Positions 5,838 to 9,390 of a stretch of 9,390 bases of DNA are shown piece after piece. How positions within the stretch are numbered: the stretch's first letter is position 1; the number at the start of each line of letters is the position of its first letter. A program made the position numbers and the translations under genes. The notes below the pieces were generated by a model. It did no database searches. It was not told the DNA's origin and saw only the letters and a list, made by a program, of their open reading frames with translations. The stretch comes from Planctomycetaceae bacterium UBA2972 (GTDB lineage Bacteria > Planctomycetota > Planctomycetia > Pirellulales > Pirellulaceae): contig DEAW01000166.1 of assembly GCA_002348315.1 (NCBI GenBank), positions 1-9,390 of the forward strand, written 5' to 3'.

Positions 5838-8800
5838 TCAATTGCTATTGAGCCTGTTGATTACGATCAATGCATCCAGCGGTGATAGAAGATTGTCTGC
5901 ACTAACATCCAAATGATAGTTGCTTAAGATCCTGCTCGTAAGTCCGCCCAAAATAAATGGTACTTCGTCGCTACCTGCACCATTCATACGGTTGATGATA
6001 ATCAAAGCATCATTTGGAGCGGTGAAACCATCGCTATCGACGTCTGTATGGCTGATCGGGTTGTGGCTAACTGCTTCGTAAGACCAGTCTGTAGCTTCGT
6101 CAGATACCAGATAATTCCCGGCGAGATGGTCAAACATGAGAGTGGATGCGGTAGAAGGGTTAGCGATTGTTACGGCATCAGTTTGGAAAGCTTCACTCCA
6201 GGCGTCATCTTTAAGTTCATGCTGTTGTTTCAGTAACCCAAGCAGGAATGCTTCCGGGTGATCATCTGAAGAATTCTGTGCTTCAAGGTCGCCAGAATCC
6301 GTTGATAAATCGTTTTCATGGCTACCACCATATAAACGATCCTCGCCAAGGTTTCCGGCTAGTTCATCATTGCCAACCTGACCGAACAGAATGTCGTCTC
6401 CCTGTCCTCCGTCGATGTGGTCATTTTCGATCGTGGAGCTGTCAGAGCCCGAGATGAATCGATTAAGGATTTCGAATCGGTTGCGGTGGATTGACTGGAA
6501 TTCAAGTTTTTGATCCAGTCTTTCTGCGTAGGGATCACGATGGATTGCGTCGTCGGTCGTTGCAAACGTCAGTGATTGTCTGCCGTTACTATCGATTAGC
6601 TGTTCGCTAAAGTAAGAGATACTGTCTCCCAGAAGATAATCATCCCCTTCTCCGCCGTTGATTTGATCATTACCGGCATGGAAAGCGGCGAGGGACTCCT
6701 CGGAGTGTCTTGCACCAAAATACGGATGCGAATATTTGGATTCCAGAATCGAATAGTCATATTCATGTCGATTTTGTTCTAAGAAGGCCTCTACTTCCTG
6801 ATTAAATCTTTCAATGAATCTGATGAGAATGAGTTCATGTTCCTGAACATCGTCGGATCCGGTGTTAAAGCAGTTGAGTTTATCGGAGACTGCAGTTTCA
6901 TTGTCCAGACATGCTTCAATGGCTGGTCTGTCTGGCCGCCGCGGAAGGACCTGTTTAGCCAAGACGCCAATCGTCTCGTTAGTAACGAGTGGTGACACGT
7001 GGATTGTGAAGTCACCGCTGACGATATCGTCACCCGCTCCACTGTCGATAGTGTCATTTCCAAAGTTCATGTCAGGCTCAACGGCATCAGGCAGTGCTGC
7101 CAGTTCGTTGTCTGTAAAGGTATTCAGTTGAACATCATTGTTGGATTGTCGATGTGCATCGAGGTTCGACTGGAGTTGATCGCGATATGTGCTGAGTGCT
7201 GAACGGATTTCTGGAGTGAGTATGTCCTGGTTGTCGGCTGCATTGTCAAATCGATTGCTCAGGACTGTACCTAAGACGGATTGATAGTTATCTCCGTAGA
7301 TGCTGTCGTCGTCTTCACCACTGTGGATCGTATCGTTTCCAAATCTTAAAGCATGATCGGGTCGTGTGCTTTCATTGGAAAGATCGCTTAACAGACCAAA
7401 GTGAGCTAATGTGAGTTGTGAATCCAGATCGCTGAGGATGGTTTGTAATTGGTAGGCATAGTCGAGACTGGATTTCGCGGCTTTGAATATGCGAGCCTCT
7501 GAAGTTGGGAGGCTTTGCTGAATTCCAAATATCTGTTCCCAGGTATCCCCGACAAGAATGTCATTTCCGGCGTCACCACGAATCGTATCATTTCCGAAGG
7601 AAACTTCGATGGCGTCAGTGTTATCCGTGCTGTAGAGGTGATCTCCTGCAAGACTGCTAAGTGTGTGTTGTAGTAATTGAATTTGTGTGTCCGCAGCCTG
7701 ATTAGCCTGCTCTACATCATTGATTCCGGAGACTAGCGAATTGTAGGATTGAGCAAAGTCGCCAAGGATCAGGTCATCTCCCCCTCCACCATTTAAGGTG
7801 TCATTGCCGTCCTGGGATTCGGAGTTTGAAGAGGCCTGCTGGCTGATGATGGCCATAGGTATCAGGCCTGTTGCTGCACCTGTTGTGATGTAGCGGTCCT
7901 GGAGTACTCCTGTCCGGCCAGTGTCGGTTGACCCGGAAATCTCTTTCGACGCGATGTTTCCAAAGGTTCGACTGAAGTTGAATGGTGCATTGTAGTTCAG
8001 CTCTTCAGGTCGAATGGATATTGGTGGCTGGATGTAAGCTCCGTTGTATCCAATTTGAAGTGTGTGTTCACCACGTTCAGGTTGACTCCAATGGGCACTA
8101 TTCGAAGTTTGCTCGTATTGACTTGCAAGATAGGACTGTCCGGATTCGTTTTGTGAGTAAGCTATGGCATCGCTGTCCAGTAGAGTCTGGTATGGTGGCG
8201 TGGCATTACTGAAGATCTGGTAGCCATTGCTGATCAACGGAAGGTCACTGGTGACACCGGTAGTGAATTGAGCATTGTCACCCAAAATCAGGTCATTGCC
8301 ATCGTCACCGGTAATCTCATCGTCGCCCTGTTGTCCGATCAGCACGTCATCCCCGTCACCGCCGCTGATTTGGTCATCGTGAATTGGGTACGATTCTAGC
8401 AGGATGGAACGTGTGTCCCAGCTGTTGTGTTGGCCATGAACCTGTTGTCCGTCGTTGTTATAGCGTCCCAGAGTGACGGTCCAGTCGGCTGCGAGTAAAC
8501 GATCAAGTTCTTCGCTGGCTAAGGATTCGTGTAGTTGGAACATTTCCGAAATCGTGACATAGCTCTGGAGTGTGATATCCCGATGCCACGATTCATTGTT
8601 GTTTGTTCTTACATGCTGGCTATCAATGTAATCCCGAGTGATGTAACCGTTGTCGGCAAGAATCGTGTCGTGTCCGGCATCGCCGTGGATCGTATCTGAA
8701 CCGAGTTGACCTATCAGTTCATCGTCCCCTGCTCCGCCGTGAATTACGTCGTCACCACGCTGGCCGTGGATGATGTCATCACCTTCATCGCCGGAAATGG

Positions 8801-9390
8801 TGTCATTGCCCGTGAATTGTTGTACATGAATTCCGACCAGGTTGGCTTCGATATCATCAAAACGTTCCACAGTTCGTTTGACGTCTGCAAATGGAGCAGG
8901 ATAGAGTTCCCATCGGTTGTTCGAGTCTCCAGTCCAGTCTCGATGAATTACCCCGTTGTCACCCAGGATCACATCAGCATCGTCACCACCTGAGATCGTG
9001 TCGTTGTCGTCATGGCCGCCCAGTACATTGTGACCGCCGAGGATATCGTCCTGTCCTGCACCGCCATGGATCGTGTCGGCTCCGTTTTGTCCAAGGATGA
9101 AATCATCACCATCTCCACCGTAAATCGTATCGTTGGTGCCCAGGAAGATGTCTTCTATGTAAATGCTCTGATATACCTGTGCTGACGGGAATGTCGCATC
9201 GAACAAACCATGGTCACCCAGGATGATGTCGGAATTGTTTCCGCCGCGAATGGTATCACTTGCTGTCCCGCCAATGATTAAGTCTTCATCGTCACCTGTG
9301 GCAATGTCATCCGCGCCACCTTCTATTGGAGCCGTTGTGGTGATACTTGTAGGCAGCCCAGTTTCAGCATTAAAGACGGCGTGTCCACTG
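5838..9390 (-). CDS. giant RTX calcium-binding repeat protein with C-terminal dockerin (partial, N-terminus beyond window)
   Basis: At least 1,183 residues are visible. The frame stays open to base 9390, and the bases that could pass for a start near 9206 are only a TTG inside repeat sequence, so the true start lies outside the window. Residue n below counts from that TTG. Ten RTX blocks (GGxGxDxUx-type nonapeptides) occur. The long ones are the block at 9207-9320 and residues 23-85, 133-187, 277-312 and 928-962. Five are minimal two-turn blocks near 467, 538, 623, 716 and 845. Blocks usually end in LGD or LGDN and are separated by inserts of 54-150 residues, several clearly helical. The C-terminus (1050-1122) has two dockerin-type calcium loops, DVDSDGFTAPNDAL and DVSADNLLSPLDAL. 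The only visible cysteines are residues 766 and 779. It is probably exported or surface-bound; its ligand is unknown. Confidence 0.9.
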   Translation of the reverse strand, partial: SGHAVFNAETGLPTSITTTAPIEGGADDIATGDDEDLIIGGTASDTIRGGNNSDIILGDHGLFDATFPSAQVYQSIYIEDIFLGTNDTIYGGDGDDFILGQNGADTIHGGAGQDDILGGHNVLGGHDDNDTISGGDDADVILGDNGVIHRDWTGDSNNRWELYPAPFADVKRTVERFDDIEANLVGIHVQQFTGNDTISGDEGDDIIHGQRGDDVIHGGAGDDELIGQLGSDTIHGDAGHDTILADNGYITRDYIDSQHVRTNNNESWHRDITLQSYVTISEMFQLHESLASEELDRLLAADWTVTLGRYNNDGQQVHGQHNSWDTRSILLESYPIHDDQISGGDGDDVLIGQQGDDEITGDDGNDLILGDNAQFTTGVTSDLPLISNGYQIFSNATPPYQTLLDSDAIAYSQNESGQSYLASQYEQTSNSAHWSQPERGEHTLQIGYNGAYIQPPISIRPEELNYNAPFNFSRTFGNIASKEISGSTDTGRTGVLQDRYITTGAATGLIPMAIISQQASSNSESQDGNDTLNGGGGDDLILGDFAQSYNSLVSGINDVEQANQAADTQIQLLQHTLSSLAGDHLYSTDNTDAIEVSFGNDTIRGDAGNDILVGDTWEQIFGIQQSLPTSEARIFKAAKSSLDYAYQLQTILSDLDSQLTLAHFGLLSDLSNESTRPDHALRFGNDTIHSGEDDDSIYGDNYQSVLGTVLSNRFDNAADNQDILTPEIRSALSTYRDQLQSNLDAHRQSNNDVQLNTFTDNELAALPDAVEPDMNFGNDTIDSGAGDDIVSGDFTIHVSPLVTNETIGVLAKQVLPRRPDRPAIEACLDNETAVSDKLNCFNTGSDDVQEHELILIRFIERFNQEVEAFLEQNRHEYDYSILESKYSHPYFGARHSEESLAAFHAGNDQINGGEGDDYLLGDSISYFSEQLIDSNGRQSLTFATTDDAIHRDPYAERLDQKLEFQSIHRNRFEILNRFISGSDSSTIENDHIDGGQGDDILFGQVGNDELAGNLGEDRLYGGSHENDLSTDSGDLEAQNSSDDHPEAFLLGLLKQQHELKDDAWSEAFQTDAVTIANPSTASTLMFDHLAGNYLVSDEATDWSYEAVSHNPISHTDVDSDGFTAPNDALIIINRMNGAGSDEVPFILGGLTSRILSNYHLDVSADNLLSPLDALIVINRLNSN
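5841..6059 (-). other. dockerin type I-like domain at the C-terminus of the RTX protein
   Basis: Two F-hand calcium loops each precede a helix: DVDSDGFTAPNDALIIINR and DVSADNLLSPLDALIVINR. The lead-in NPISHTDVDSDG matches the pattern often seen at the ends of large planctomycete extracellular proteins (NPxxxxDVNxDGxxxPxDAL). Dockerins bind cohesin domains in cellulosomes. In planctomycetes the partner is generally not known, and no cohesin is visible here. The second loop has Asn where Gly is usual. Confidence 0.82.
6321..6425 (-). repeat. RTX block J (four nonapeptide turns)
   Basis: Residues 928-962 read as consecutive calcium-binding turns (NDHIDGGQGDDILFGQVGND, then ELAGNLGEDRLYGGS). This is the last RTX block before the dockerin. 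It does not end in the LGD cap seen after the other blocks. Confidence 0.8.
6624..7808 (-). repeat. five minimal two-turn RTX blocks (E-I) separated by helical inserts
   Basis: The blocks lie at 7758-7808, 7545-7595, 7290-7340, 7011-7061 and 6624-6674. Each is two nonapeptides long, of the form GNDTIxxGxGDDxxxGD; examples are GNDTLNGGGGDDLILGD and GNDTIRGDAGNDILVGD. Inserts of 54, 68, 76 and 112 residues lie between them, and a further 66 residues separate block I from block J. The inserts have unrelated sequences but similar character: a GD-plus-aromatic lead-in and a Leu/Gln/Glu-rich helical middle. Confidence 0.8.
8271..9320 (-). repeat. extended RTX blocks A-D in the upstream half of the visible protein
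   Basis: Blocks lie at 9207-9320, 8952-9140, 8646-8810 and 8271-8378. They contain runs of calcium-binding turns such as YGGDGDDFILGQNGADTIHG. At the DNA level this appears as recurring minus-strand GGCGATGACGAT-like codon runs. These longer arrays are of a size expected to form parallel beta-rolls on binding calcium. Three of the four end in an LGDN/LADN/LGDH cap followed by residues such as GVIHRD or GYITRD. Confidence 0.85.

Noticed and set aside
5833..5871. Direct repeat TACGATCAAT (5833-5842 and 5862-5871) around the end of the RTX gene
   Set aside because: Ten bases, one copy within dockerin codons; too short and partly explained by coding to call a site.
8271..9320. CRISPR-like or satellite DNA repeats
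   Set aside because: The repetition is in nonapeptide codons with variable bases and no constant spacer; it is coding RTX sequence.

Overview
The window looks like chromosomal DNA of a planctomycete (Planctomycetota, Pirellulales/Planctomycetales type). The reasons are indirect but agree: an ExbB-ExbD pair followed by a membrane-anchored protein with an alpha/alpha-toroid (squalene-cyclase-like) domain, two tandem TatA-type proteins, an Lpg1974-like outer-membrane protein, and a giant RTX-repeat protein ending in a planctomycete-style dockerin. Base composition appears moderate. No RNA gene, insertion sequence, phage gene or CRISPR array was seen.

Layout. (1) 91-3544, plus strand: a tight four-gene cluster of exbB, exbD, the TonB-like toroid protein and a small four-helix membrane protein. 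Gaps are 2, 3 and 14 bases, so one transcript is likely. A possible tail of an earlier gene lies at 3-50. (2) 3545-3698: a convergent intergenic region flanked by degenerate octamer repeats in opposite orientation. (3) 3699-4397, minus strand: two TatA/B-family genes separated by two back-to-back perfect hairpins. (4) 4398-4697: a divergent control region with a good minus-strand sigma70-type promoter and a leader stem-loop. (5) 4698-5819, plus strand: a predicted outer-membrane beta-barrel protein. (6) 5838-9390, minus strand: an RTX/dockerin protein of at least 1,183 residues. Its reading frame stays open to the window edge, so its N-terminus is not visible.

How the genes could work together. 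ExbB and ExbD form a proton-driven inner-membrane motor. The third gene sits where tonB would and begins with a TonB-like signal-anchor helix and an acidic proline-rich rod, but ends in an alpha/alpha toroid instead of the TonB C-terminal fold. The simplest reading is a motor that moves or energises a periplasmic toroid. This is the best candidate here for an undescribed system. The Tat pair would export folded proteins, but tatC is not in the window. The RTX/dockerin protein is probably exported or surface-bound, and its alternation of short calcium-binding turns with helical inserts is unusual.
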